Under the pieces are notes generated by a model. That model saw only the letters and a program-made list of their open reading frames with translations, was not told the origin of the DNA and did not search any database. A DNA stretch of 48,584 nucleotides from Candidatus Raymondbacteria bacterium RIFOXYA2_FULL_49_16 (GTDB lineage Bacteria; Fibrobacterota; OXYB2-FULL-49-7; XYB2-FULL-49-35): the NCBI GenBank assembly GCA_001789205.1, contig MFYT01000031.1:9059-57642 (forward strand), read 5' to 3'. This document shows positions 1 to 8,417 of the stretch, in pieces (positions within the stretch are counted from its first letter, which is position 1; every line of letters starts with the position of its first letter). The position numbers and the translations under genes were made by a program.

Positions 1-1596
1 ATCCGCGCCGAGAAATACGAAAAAGCGCGCTGGATACTCACCCTTTTTCCCAAACAGTACAGTCAGTCGCCCTACACCAATAGAGTCCATTATCTCTACG
101 GACTTCTGCTCGCGTACGATGGCGATGTTTTTGCCGCTGCCAAGCGCTTTCTGTATGTCTATAAATACGAACCTAATCCCGATCTTGCGAGGGCCGCGAA
201 AAACGGCGCGCTCCTCCTTTTTGAATACCGCCTGACACCAGAACAGGTCCTCGACCTTGCCAGCCGCCTTGATCAGAACGATGACATGACCGGATGGGCC
301 TGGTTTTTCGCCGCGCGCCTTCTGCTGGGTCAGAAACGGTTTGAAGAAAGCGGTGCGCTCTTTACCAAATTCATCGACGTTTTTCCGCATCATCCGGAAA
401 ACGCAACTGCGCGCGGCCTGCTCGCTTCCGCTGAAAGCGGCAAGGAGGCGGTCATTAAAATCGGCGTGCTTCTGCCCCAGACCGCAGACTATAGTTACTA
501 CAACGAGATAGGGCAGGGTGTCCTTAAAGGGATTGAATTGGCCGCGGCCGAATACAATAAGGCGGCCGCTGTAAAGGTGAAACTCATTGTGCGTGACACA
601 AAGGCCGATCCCGTACTTACGTATAAGATCACCGAGGACCTTTTAGAGAGAGAAAAGGTCGCAGCTTTTATCGGGCCGCTCTCGAGCGAGGAACTTTGCG
701 TCACTGCGGCGCTCACTGAAAAGGCAGGAATCCCGGTTATTGCACCAACAGCCTCGGCCACGGGCATTGATTCGCTCGGGTCCCATGTCTTTTTGCTGGC
801 GACCACCAAAGCAACACAGGCAAAATTCCTGGCGCGTTATGCGTTTGATTCCCTTAAGATAAACGAATATATCATCATTTTTCCCAACGACAACTATGGC
901 AATACAATGGCGTCGGCCTTCCGTGATGTCATCGAGGAACGCGGCGGTTCCCTCTTTGCGTACGAAATGTACCAAAAGGGCGAAAAGAACTACAAAGATA
1001 TCCTCGACCGCATACACGAGAAAAAAGTTGAGGAGGTCTTTGCAAAGCGGGCGCTTGAACGGGGCGAAATCCTGGGACGGACCGACCGGCAGTACGTTGA
1101 GGTCGACTCCCTCTTTATGGCCGATTCGGCCGTGGAAGTTGGCGCCATTTTCATACCCGGGTATCCCGATGAGATTGTGATGCTCGCGCCCCAGGTACCA
1201 TTTTACAAGATCCATACCCAGATGTTGGGATCGCGCGGCTGGTACGACTCAAATGTATTGAAACACGCGGGCAGGTACATGGAAAACGCGATCATCGTGG
1301 TCGATTATGTCGACAACTCGGATTCGCCCCAGTGGAAAAGCTTTCAGACGCTTTTTACCAAGGCGTTCCAAACAGCGCCCGATCCCAACAATGCCCTGGG
1401 ATTTGACGCAGCGAGCCTGCTCTTTGACCGGATCAGGGGAGCGGATGGCGCCCGTCTGCTCAAACGGCTGCAAAAAACAGAGGAATATGCAGGCGCCTAT
1501 GCCACCTTCAGGTTCACCCCTGATTTTCACGCGAACACATCCACGGTCTTTCTGCGCATCAAAGACGAAGAGTTCACGCGGCTGCCAATCAAATGA
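1..1596 (+). CDS. Periplasmic ligand-binding protein with N-terminal helical repeats, 5' partial
   Basis: The reading frame is open from base 1, so the first 5' codons lie outside the window; 531 residues are visible. Residues 1 to about 145 are helical and TPR-like (FAAKRF-, FEESGALF-type pairs). From about residue 150 a type I periplasmic-binding fold begins (IKIGVLLPQTADYSYY, then GQGVLKGIELA), as in branched-chain amino-acid binding proteins and the LpoA-type penicillin-binding-protein activators, which also join TPR and Peripla_BP_6 domains. The family senses or binds small ligands or acts on peptidoglycan synthases in the periplasm; which applies here cannot be told. The stop lies four bases before the next gene's ATG, so the two probably share a transcript. 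Confidence 0.8.
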   Translation: MRAEKYEKARWILTLFPKQYSQSPYTNRVHYLYGLLLAYDGDVFAAAKRFLYVYKYEPNPDLARAAKNGALLLFEYRLTPEQVLDLASRLDQNDDMTGWAWFFAARLLLGQKRFEESGALFTKFIDVFPHHPENATARGLLASAESGKEAVIKIGVLLPQTADYSYYNEIGQGVLKGIELAAAEYNKAAAVKVKLIVRDTKADPVLTYKITEDLLEREKVAAFIGPLSSEELCVTAALTEKAGIPVIAPTASATGIDSLGSHVFLLATTKATQAKFLARYAFDSLKINEYIIIFPNDNYGNTMASAFRDVIEERGGSLFAYEMYQKGEKNYKDILDRIHEKKVEEVFAKRALERGEILGRTDRQYVEVDSLFMADSAVEVGAIFIPGYPDEIVMLAPQVPFYKIHTQMLGSRGWYDSNVLKHAGRYMENAIIVVDYVDNSDSPQWKSFQTLFTKAFQTAPDPNNALGFDAASLLFDRIRGADGARLLKRLQKTEEYAGAYATFRFTPDFHANTSTVFLRIKDEEFTRLPIK

Positions 1597-1600
1597 CCGT

Positions 1601-2809
1601 ATGCCAGGACCATTAGTAAAACCCCTTTCGATCGCGCTTGCCGGTGTTTCAGGATACGGCGAATTCTACCTTTCATACCTGCTGAAAGGCGCGCCTTCCC
1701 TGTTGCACCTGGCCGCGGTTGTTGACCCGCGCATTGAGCACTCCTTTTTTCTGAAACCCCTGACTGAAAAAGGGGTGAAGCTCTATACCGATTCAGACGC
1801 TTTTTTTAAAGAAGGCCGCGCCGACCTGCTTATTATTGCTGCGCCTATTCATTTTCATGCGCCCTATGTTGTTTCCGCTCTGAAACGCGGGATGCATGTG
1901 CTCTGCGAAAAGCCGCTCTGCGCAACTGTCCAGGAGGCGCGGGAGATGCTCGGCGCCCAGACAACAACACCCGGTCTGAAAGCTGCGGTGGGATATCAAT
2001 GGTCTTTCAGCAGCGCTATCCAGGCTCTCAAGGCCGATATCATAAACGGTGTTTTCGGCAAACCCCTGCGGCTGAAAACGTTTGCCGCATGGCCCCGGAC
2101 CATGGCGTATTACACGCGCAATTCGTGGGCGGGAGCGCTCAAGGATGCGGCTGGCCGCTGGGTGTTCGATGGACCTGTTAATAATGCCCTGGCGCATTAT
2201 CTGCACAACATGTTTTACATTATCGGGAAAACCGCTGACTCCAGCGCTGTGCCCCGGACAGTGGAGGCCGAATTGTACCGGGCATACAATATACAGAGTT
2301 ATGATACTGCCGCGCTGAGATGTTTTACCGAAGACAGCGTTGAGATCCTCATGCTCTGTTCACACGCTGTGGAGAACTCAAAAGGGCCCATATGTGAATA
2401 TGTCTTTGAAAAGGGCGTTGTTCGGTTCGATGACCACATACTTCGGGCCGCCTTCAGCGACGGTACAACTAAAAGCTACGGATGTCCGGAGATGCAGCCC
2501 TACCGGAAGGTGGAATGGGCTGCCGAGGCGATACTTTTTGACCAGCCCATGCCTTGCGGTATTGCCGCGGCAATGAGCCAGACCCTCTGCATCAATGGCA
2601 TGCACCAGTCTGTCCGCGAATCTGTTGTCTTTCCAACCGATATGGTGCATGTATCGCAATCAGGGAAAAGCGAACAGCGATGGGTTGCTGGTCTGAGCGA
2701 AACGCTTGAAACCTGTTTTAACGAGAATACGCTGCCCTCTGAGAAGGGCGTTCCCTGGGCAAAAAAAGGCAAGAGTGTTGACCTTTCGGATTCCGCTTAC
2801 ATCTTCTGA
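1601..2809 (+). CDS. Gfo/Idh/MocA family NAD(P)-dependent oxidoreductase
   Basis: A 402-residue protein with an N-terminal Rossmann fold (IALAGVSGYGEFY, residues 11-23) and the family signature CEKP at 102-105, where the Lys is the usual catalytic residue. These enzymes oxidise or reduce sugars, inositols or related polyols with NAD(P). The open frame extends upstream into the preceding gene, but homology starts at the ATG at 1601, just after that gene's stop. No strong ribosome-binding site is visible, consistent with translational coupling. The substrate cannot be named. A GH2 enzyme and a sulfatase elsewhere in the window would fit a glycan-degrading lifestyle, but they are not adjacent. 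Confidence 0.85.
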   Translation: MPGPLVKPLSIALAGVSGYGEFYLSYLLKGAPSLLHLAAVVDPRIEHSFFLKPLTEKGVKLYTDSDAFFKEGRADLLIIAAPIHFHAPYVVSALKRGMHVLCEKPLCATVQEAREMLGAQTTTPGLKAAVGYQWSFSSAIQALKADIINGVFGKPLRLKTFAAWPRTMAYYTRNSWAGALKDAAGRWVFDGPVNNALAHYLHNMFYIIGKTADSSAVPRTVEAELYRAYNIQSYDTAALRCFTEDSVEILMLCSHAVENSKGPICEYVFEKGVVRFDDHILRAAFSDGTTKSYGCPEMQPYRKVEWAAEAILFDQPMPCGIAAAMSQTLCINGMHQSVRESVVFPTDMVHVSQSGKSEQRWVAGLSETLETCFNENTLPSEKGVPWAKKGKSVDLSDSAYIF

Positions 2810-2980
2810 TCTGTTTCTACTGATTACCTGATTTTGTAGTTATTGTAGAATTTTACTAATAGCAATATTTCTAAACAGAGCCTATTGCATTTTTTATTTA
2901 GAAGAAAATAGTTTTATCTTAAGCGCATAAGTAGGCGTCGCATTTAAGCCCTTGCTCATTTCTTTTATCTGGAGATAACG

Positions 2981-3832
2981 ATGGAGAATGAAATTATTAA
3001 AGAGACAGCACTGGAAATAGATGACGGGTTGGACGATCCCACGAACCAGGGCGACAATTTGCAACCAGCACTCGATGTTTCGCGCAGAGGTGCCATGTAC
3101 TACAGGCCAAATGACGGCCATGGAGCGGGTGGAATGTATATTCGTTGGAAATGGTTGCGCAATTTCAAGCGCAACCAAAGCTTCCTTGCATTTACCAACA
3201 GAAGCTATGATGATTTTACAATTACCGATGGATTAGGGAGCGGCATCGGTTACATTAATGATCTTACCAAGCACGGATGGGACCCTGCCACTATCGTTGA
3301 TGAGACAAACCATTACTCGGTCATACTCACGGGCACGGGAACAGCCGATGTCACGTTGCGAAATTTGCAGAATTTCACCCATGCGCCTGGAACGGTCTAT
3401 GATGCGACCATCAACAGCAGCCCTGTTGCATCGGTGACTGCTGATGAATTCGGCCTAGTGACTATTCCCGCAGTGGCAAATTCCGCGGTCATCGATCTTG
3501 TGGTGCACGGGTCGTCTGTTGAACAGACCAGCGATATCGGGGCTGTGGAGATTACAGCAACACCTAATCCGTTTAATCCGGCGGTTATGATAGCTGTTAG
3601 TATGCAGCGGGCAGCAAGCGGGAGAAATTATCAGATAGATATTTATAATGTTTATGGCAAGTTGATTCAGAAACTTACAACCGCAGCCTGCTCGCCTCGC
3701 TTCGCGGGCAAAGCAGGCCAACCACCAGCTGGCATTACCTGGAATGCGTTGGGCTAGCCGGCAGGTGTGTATATTGCTCGGGTAAAGACAGGGGACAGGG
3801 TTTTTTCAAAAACACTGATGCTGGTGAGATAA
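2981..3832 (+). pseudogene. Secreted-protein remnant with C-terminal sorting domain, interrupted by an in-frame TAG
   Basis: An ATG with a GGAGATAACG leader opens a frame of 258 codons that stops at TAG (3755-3757). Reading on in the same frame gives 24 more codons (PAGVYIARVKTGDRV, ending LMLVR) to a TAA at 3830. This is exactly the missing end of a PNPFNP-type sorting domain (ATPNPFNPAV begins near residue 193). There is no signal peptide although such domains occur on exported proteins, so the 5' part is probably also lost. Before the sorting domain there is a beta-rich region without a recognised family. A palindrome is embedded in frame just before the stop (see separate entry). Read-through or a sequencing error at the TAG cannot be excluded. 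Confidence 0.7.
3688..3720. repeat. REP-like palindrome inside a coding sequence
   Basis: An imperfect inverted repeat: left arm GCCTGCTCGCC, right arm GGCAAAGCAGGC, with a short loop containing CGCTTCGCG. It sits in frame in the sorting domain, where it encodes an Arg/Ala/Gly-rich stretch that sorting domains normally lack. This suggests a short palindromic element inserted into the gene. Confidence 0.5.
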
Positions 3833-3852
3833 GGGCCGCTGCAGGGAGTATA

Positions 3853-3884
3853 AAAGGCGTCAGCATGAACCCATGGACGCCTTT
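3853..3884 (-). terminator. Hairpin overlapping the sulfatase stop codon
   Basis: Nine-base perfect arms AAAGGCGTC and GACGCCTTT around a 14-base loop. On the minus strand the 3' arm ends in a short T-run. It lies between two convergent genes, so it could stop transcription from both sides. Confidence 0.5.
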
Positions 3885-5334
3885 ACTCCATCATCAGGAT
3901 ACCAGTGTTTACATGGTCTTCAAGCCGCTTGTGAAAACATTGGTTGGGGTTTTTCCCGTGTTTTCCCGTGGTGGCGGTATAGATGTACTCGGCAGGCCGG
4001 GGTATGGGCGTTACTGTCAGGCGGTGGATGAGCGCTTTTCGCATATCAGCAACCTGTTTTGTTTCTTTTTTTGAAAGGTCTTTTTGCTCGTGAGGATCTT
4101 TTTTTAGGTTGTAGAGTTCCTCTTTGCCCGAGAAAGAGAAATTGATATACTTCCAGGCGCCGTCGCAGACCATGGTATAGGCTTTTTCAAATTGGTAGCC
4201 CTCTTCTGAAAAAGCGTACTTACGTTTGAACTTTTTACCATTCCAGAGAGGGACAAGGGACTTTGACGGACTTTCGAGCAGGTGTTCCTGCACGTTCGGA
4301 GCGCCCGCGACCTCAAGGAATGTCGCGACAATATCCAGATTTTCAACAGCGGTATTGTTAGTACCCGGCTTTTTAATTATTTTTTTACCAGCCGCGATGA
4401 AAGGCACGCGGGCGGAACCATCGTAGGGATGACTCTTGGACGTAAGGCCCAAATCACCGAGCATGTGGCCATGGTCGCTAGTAAAAATAATGAATGTATT
4501 GTCGTACAGTTTTTTTTCCTTTAATTTACTTATCACGTTGCCCATGTACGCATCCACCTGTTCGCAGAGAGCGGCGTATGCGGCCCTGTGACGCTGGTAA
4601 TACGACACCATGTTTTTGGGACATCCTGGCGGCACAGGCATGTCCTTTTCCTGGTAATGTTCAGCATACTTTGCGACCGGGTCGTGCGGAAAATGAGGGT
4701 TGCAGAAGGAGAGGTGCAGGAAAAAGGGTTTGGCCCCTGTGTACCCGTCAAGAAATTCGCAGGCCTTTTTTGCGACCAGGTAGTCGACTGTGTCCTCTTC
4801 CTTTAAAAAGGTGGGTGCAGGCTCATTTTCCCTGTTGTTGACAACCCTGACCCGCATCAGGTCGTGCCGGTAGGCGTTGATGAGCCCTTTTTTCCGCAGA
4901 TGATAGGTCCAGTTGTCCTCGGTTCCGCCAACCATTGATTTGCCGCCCATGCTCCACAGGTAATCGAACCCGAATTGCCGTGTGTATGGCTGGGCCTTTA
5001 CCAAATCCACATTACCCTCGTAAAAATGCTCTTTGCCCACAAGCGCTGTAAAATAACCGAGTTTTTGCAAGGCCTTGGGAAAGGTGCGCAAATCACGGTT
5101 GAGGTCGCCGCTGTTGTTGTTCATGCCGTGCTGGTGGGAGTAGAGACCGGTAAGCCATGAACAGCGTGAGGGCATGCACAGCGGGTTTACGGAATATGCG
5201 TTTGGATGGAAAATACCTTGGGCAGCAAGCGCGTCCATGGTCGGAGTGCGCACCGGTACCTTGCCCAGAAAGCCCAGGTAATCAAACCGGTGCTCGTCAG
5301 TGGTAATGAAAAGAAGGTTGAGTTTATCCGGCAT
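3883..5334 (-). CDS. Sulfatase (arylsulfatase/type I sulfatase family)
   Basis: A 483-residue hydrolase of sulfate esters. The formylglycine signature C-x-P-S-R is at residues 53-57 (CMPSR), the N-terminal metal-binding region is TTDEHR (11-16) and a second metal motif SDHGHMLGD lies further in. Activation would need a formylglycine-generating enzyme, which is not in this window. A longer frame starts at a TTG six codons upstream, but GAGGAGGG lies immediately before the ATG at 5334, so this start is preferred. No signal peptide is visible, so the enzyme may be cytoplasmic or the substrate imported. The substrate is unknown; sulfated polysaccharides are a typical target of this group. Confidence 0.9.
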   Translation of the reverse strand: MPDKLNLLFITTDEHRFDYLGFLGKVPVRTPTMDALAAQGIFHPNAYSVNPLCMPSRCSWLTGLYSHQHGMNNNSGDLNRDLRTFPKALQKLGYFTALVGKEHFYEGNVDLVKAQPYTRQFGFDYLWSMGGKSMVGGTEDNWTYHLRKKGLINAYRHDLMRVRVVNNRENEPAPTFLKEEDTVDYLVAKKACEFLDGYTGAKPFFLHLSFCNPHFPHDPVAKYAEHYQEKDMPVPPGCPKNMVSYYQRHRAAYAALCEQVDAYMGNVISKLKEKKLYDNTFIIFTSDHGHMLGDLGLTSKSHPYDGSARVPFIAAGKKIIKKPGTNNTAVENLDIVATFLEVAGAPNVQEHLLESPSKSLVPLWNGKKFKRKYAFSEEGYQFEKAYTMVCDGAWKYINFSFSGKEELYNLKKDPHEQKDLSKKETKQVADMRKALIHRLTVTPIPRPAEYIYTATTGKHGKNPNQCFHKRLEDHVNTGILMME

Positions 5335-5464
5335 ACCACCCTCCTCACGCAATAATAATAGCTCAAATTTTAAAAAAGTAAAATAACTAAATTACTGAGT
5401 CTGTTTGTAGAAAAATATCTTGATTCAGCGCTCCCGGCAATGGGTATTGTCGGACTTCGCGTTC

Positions 5465-5530
5465 TTAACGCGCCAGCACTATCTTTCTGATTAGGCGTTT
5501 ATTGCCGAACATGGTTTTGATGAAAAACAA
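5465..5530 (-). pseudogene. Orphan C-terminal tail of a sorting domain
   Basis: On the minus strand a frame preceded by a stop encodes LFFIKTMFGNKRLIRKIVLAR and then TAA. This matches the final beta-hairpin of PNPFNP-type sorting domains (GLYFIK...GNK...KIVL). No start codon and no remainder of a protein precede it. It lies upstream of the sulfatase and next to the start of the 880-aa gene, whose arrival may have removed the rest. Confidence 0.5.
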
Positions 5531-5616
5531 CTAGTAGTTATGGAAAACTCTAGAGAAAAAAAGTATTTTTAGGAAACCTAAAATATTTTGGATGCTATTA
5601 ATAATGAGGATATAAA

Positions 5617-8259
5617 ATGTTAACTGCGATAAGGAAGGCTCTGCTCGTTGGAATGATTCCTGCTGTTCTTTTTGCGCAGCAGGTATTTTATGATCTTGAT
5701 GCACAAACTCGTGCATTGTTTCGTTTTGATGAAGCTGCAGGCGATACCGCCTACGACATTTCGGGAACATCCGTTCCAGATGGACACTATTTTCTTGTTG
5801 TGCAAGGAGATTGGTTCGACGAAGAGGTCTTAACCGGGGTTCGGATTAAAAATAATACTGCGGCTTGTTTGTACCCTTATCCTGATGTATATAATTATCC
5901 GCAAATGATTGAAGAACATATTAAGGTCATTTCTTGCTCGGCCTTTACTTATTTTAATTTATTTGATTTTGGAAATTTTGAACTTGGTTTTCATGATAGT
6001 CTTTTTATTTCCGATAATATTTCTCACGTGCAGTCCATGACACCTTTTCCAGTTAACGAGTGGGTCGATGTCGCATGGCAGAATGATAATGGGTGGTGCA
6101 AAATATTCCTAAACGGGAAGTTGGTTGGAAAAGCAACCGGAACCGTTTCGGGTATCTCCAGCCCCTGGTTTGTTGGACGGAACGATGCGGAATCTTTGGA
6201 AGTATTAATTGACGAGATACGAATATCTAATATTGCGCGATATGTGGATACCGGAAATCATGAACCCATAATAATCACGCAACCGAAAGATACTTGTATT
6301 ATGGTTGATAGTCTTTTTTATCTACGAACTATATCGTTTGACTTTGATGGTGATTCCATAGAGTTTACGTGTATCCAGGCCCCAATGTTCATTTCAATGG
6401 ATAGTACGGGAACCCTTTCGGGAGTTCCTTATGACACTGGCTTGTATTTGCTTAAGGTGAGTGTCTCTGATGGTCAAAGCGTGCCTGATACGTTGCGACA
6501 CACGCTTCGTGTAATGGGCCATCCGGCCAACAGACCTCCGATATTCGATTCGCACGATCAACGGAGTGTTTTGATTAATTATAGTTTATACGATACGGTG
6601 TTCGCTAATGATCCAGATGGAGATATTGTTTCATACAACATCATCGAGGCCCCTGATTCAATAGATATTGATGGTGTCACGGGAATAATAAGGTATCGTT
6701 TTACTGTCCCCGGTGATTTTTCTGTATCCATCCAATCTACCGATAGGAAAAACCGTTATGATACCCTTTCATTTAATGTCCATGTTTACGCAAACAGTGC
6801 GCCAATATTCTTGAATATCTTTAGTGAAGAAGATACCGTTGTTGAAGCGATGACCCCCTTTTTATATTATTTGTCTATCTCTGATTCTAATAACGACAGG
6901 ATTATACTCACTCTTATAAAGTATCCTGACTCCCTTCGCCTCAATCAGGATTCCAATATTATTACCTGGACCCCTCGCAGCCAGGATACGGGAAGTTATT
7001 TGGTTAGTCTTAGGGTTTCAGATACGCTTGGTGCTTCTGATACATTAAGTTTTAATCTTGTCGTGTGCCCTTTTAACCATCCGCCTGAAATTATCTCTAC
7101 GCCCAACTATACGACTAATGCATTAACAATATGGACATATTTTGTCGTTGCCATAGATCCTGATGGGGATAGTATTCATTACTATCTTGGTGATCACCCG
7201 TCAGGAATGACTATTAATGGATTCACAATCCTCTGGCACCCGATGAGGAATCAGATGGGTACATGCTGCGTTGAGGTCGTTGCACAGGATATAGGTGGTA
7301 AATCAGACACACAAACTATAATCCTCAACGTTCTTCCGTCTCCATATGAGCTTGCATTCTACACTCTACTCCCAGCAGACAATCATGTATATATTACCGA
7401 GACAGATACGCTGACGTTCTGTGCAGAGTTATGGAATGGAGATAGCACAGCCCAGTTTTGGTATCGTATCTATTTGCAAGATAGTGTTACAAGTGATACT
7501 AATAAATGGATCATGCGCACTGATTATCTGTCGAATGGAAGGTGTACGGTTACGGTTGTGGCAGGGGAAGGGATGGATTCCATTGAATACTCATGGTATG
7601 TTACTATATACAATAAATCTATCCCGCCTCAAATTATAAAGCCTATCAATGCAGATTCCCTATGGGGCGATTCTCTGCTTGTCTGGCGCGTTTCTGATCC
7701 TGATTTTAACAAGGACTCTGGTATCTATAATATTGAATTCTATAGGGATAGTCTGCTCACAAGGTGCATTTATACGGTGGACTCTATTTTTGATACATCC
7801 GTTGTTCTGAAAGATATAATTCGACCAGGTTATTTTCCAGACAGTACGATGATATTTTGGCGGGTCGCTGGCAGAGAACCCTCTGGATATCATCTAGGTT
7901 TCAGCACACCACAACACAAATTCTTTTTCTGTATGCTCGAAGATATTGCTGTCGAGAAGGTTCGTGCTCGGGCAATTCCAAAAATATATGAGCTAGGACA
8001 AAATTCTCCGAATCCATTCAATCCATTCACAACTATTCCGTTCGGTTTGCCGAAGAACGCTGATATTACATTGTATATTCATGATATTAATGGAAGACTG
8101 GTAATGCGTTATATTTTAGATGGACTTAATCCTGGGTATTATCAAATTCAGTGGAACGCAATTGATTTATCCGGCAGAGTTTGCCCGAATGGCTTGTATG
8201 TTTACACACTAAAAACGAGCGATTGGGTAAAATGCCAAAAAATGGTATTGATTAAATGA
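5617..8259 (+). CDS. Secreted multi-domain protein: LamG-like domain, Ig-like repeats, C-terminal sorting domain
   Basis: 880 residues. A signal peptide covers about residues 1-20 (cleavage near VLFA/Q). Residues 30 to about 210 resemble a LamG/concanavalin-like fold (ALFRFDEAAGD at the start, LIDEIRISNIARY at the end). Several Ig/cadherin-like repeats follow to about 585, each with a DPDGD or similar turn and an SGVPYDTG-like closing motif. A further beta region leads to the sorting domain (SPNPFNPFTTIPFGLP, ending KMVLIK). Such proteins are exported to the cell surface, probably for adhesion or polysaccharide binding. The gene is much richer in A+T than its neighbours, which suggests recent acquisition or different selection. 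The ribosome-binding site is weak (GAGGAT). Confidence 0.85.
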   Translation: MLTAIRKALLVGMIPAVLFAQQVFYDLDAQTRALFRFDEAAGDTAYDISGTSVPDGHYFLVVQGDWFDEEVLTGVRIKNNTAACLYPYPDVYNYPQMIEEHIKVISCSAFTYFNLFDFGNFELGFHDSLFISDNISHVQSMTPFPVNEWVDVAWQNDNGWCKIFLNGKLVGKATGTVSGISSPWFVGRNDAESLEVLIDEIRISNIARYVDTGNHEPIIITQPKDTCIMVDSLFYLRTISFDFDGDSIEFTCIQAPMFISMDSTGTLSGVPYDTGLYLLKVSVSDGQSVPDTLRHTLRVMGHPANRPPIFDSHDQRSVLINYSLYDTVFANDPDGDIVSYNIIEAPDSIDIDGVTGIIRYRFTVPGDFSVSIQSTDRKNRYDTLSFNVHVYANSAPIFLNIFSEEDTVVEAMTPFLYYLSISDSNNDRIILTLIKYPDSLRLNQDSNIITWTPRSQDTGSYLVSLRVSDTLGASDTLSFNLVVCPFNHPPEIISTPNYTTNALTIWTYFVVAIDPDGDSIHYYLGDHPSGMTINGFTILWHPMRNQMGTCCVEVVAQDIGGKSDTQTIILNVLPSPYELAFYTLLPADNHVYITETDTLTFCAELWNGDSTAQFWYRIYLQDSVTSDTNKWIMRTDYLSNGRCTVTVVAGEGMDSIEYSWYVTIYNKSIPPQIIKPINADSLWGDSLLVWRVSDPDFNKDSGIYNIEFYRDSLLTRCIYTVDSIFDTSVVLKDIIRPGYFPDSTMIFWRVAGREPSGYHLGFSTPQHKFFFCMLEDIAVEKVRARAIPKIYELGQNSPNPFNPFTTIPFGLPKNADITLYIHDINGRLVMRYILDGLNPGYYQIQWNAIDLSGRVCPNGLYVYTLKTSDWVKCQKMVLIK

Positions 8260-8289
8260 GTTGATATACACTAGAGTGTAATGAATACT

Positions 8290-8353
8290 CCCCGCAGCAA
8301 GCAGCGGGGTATCAAGAAAATCCAAGAAAACAAAGAATCGCAGCAAGCTGCGA
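8290..8353. repeat. Two tandem REP-like hairpins
   Basis: Hairpin 1 (8290-8309) has arms CCCCGC/GCGGGG and hairpin 2 (8338-8353) has arms TCGCAGC/GCTGCGA. Both share the core CGCAGCAAGC and are followed by GGTATCAA or GGTATTAA, so they are two diverged copies of one unit about 46 bases apart. They lie between two genes and could also act as a transcription terminator or mRNA stabiliser for the upstream gene. Confidence 0.6.
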
Positions 8354-8417
8354 GGTATTAACCCGGATATACGAATAAATATCGATACAAGAAGAGGTGT
8401 TAACAATCGGGAGTGCT

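Noticed and set aside
643-1215. Minus-strand open frame of 190 codons inside the binding-protein gene
   Set aside because: It is antisense to a gene with clear homology and its translation has no recognisable motif.
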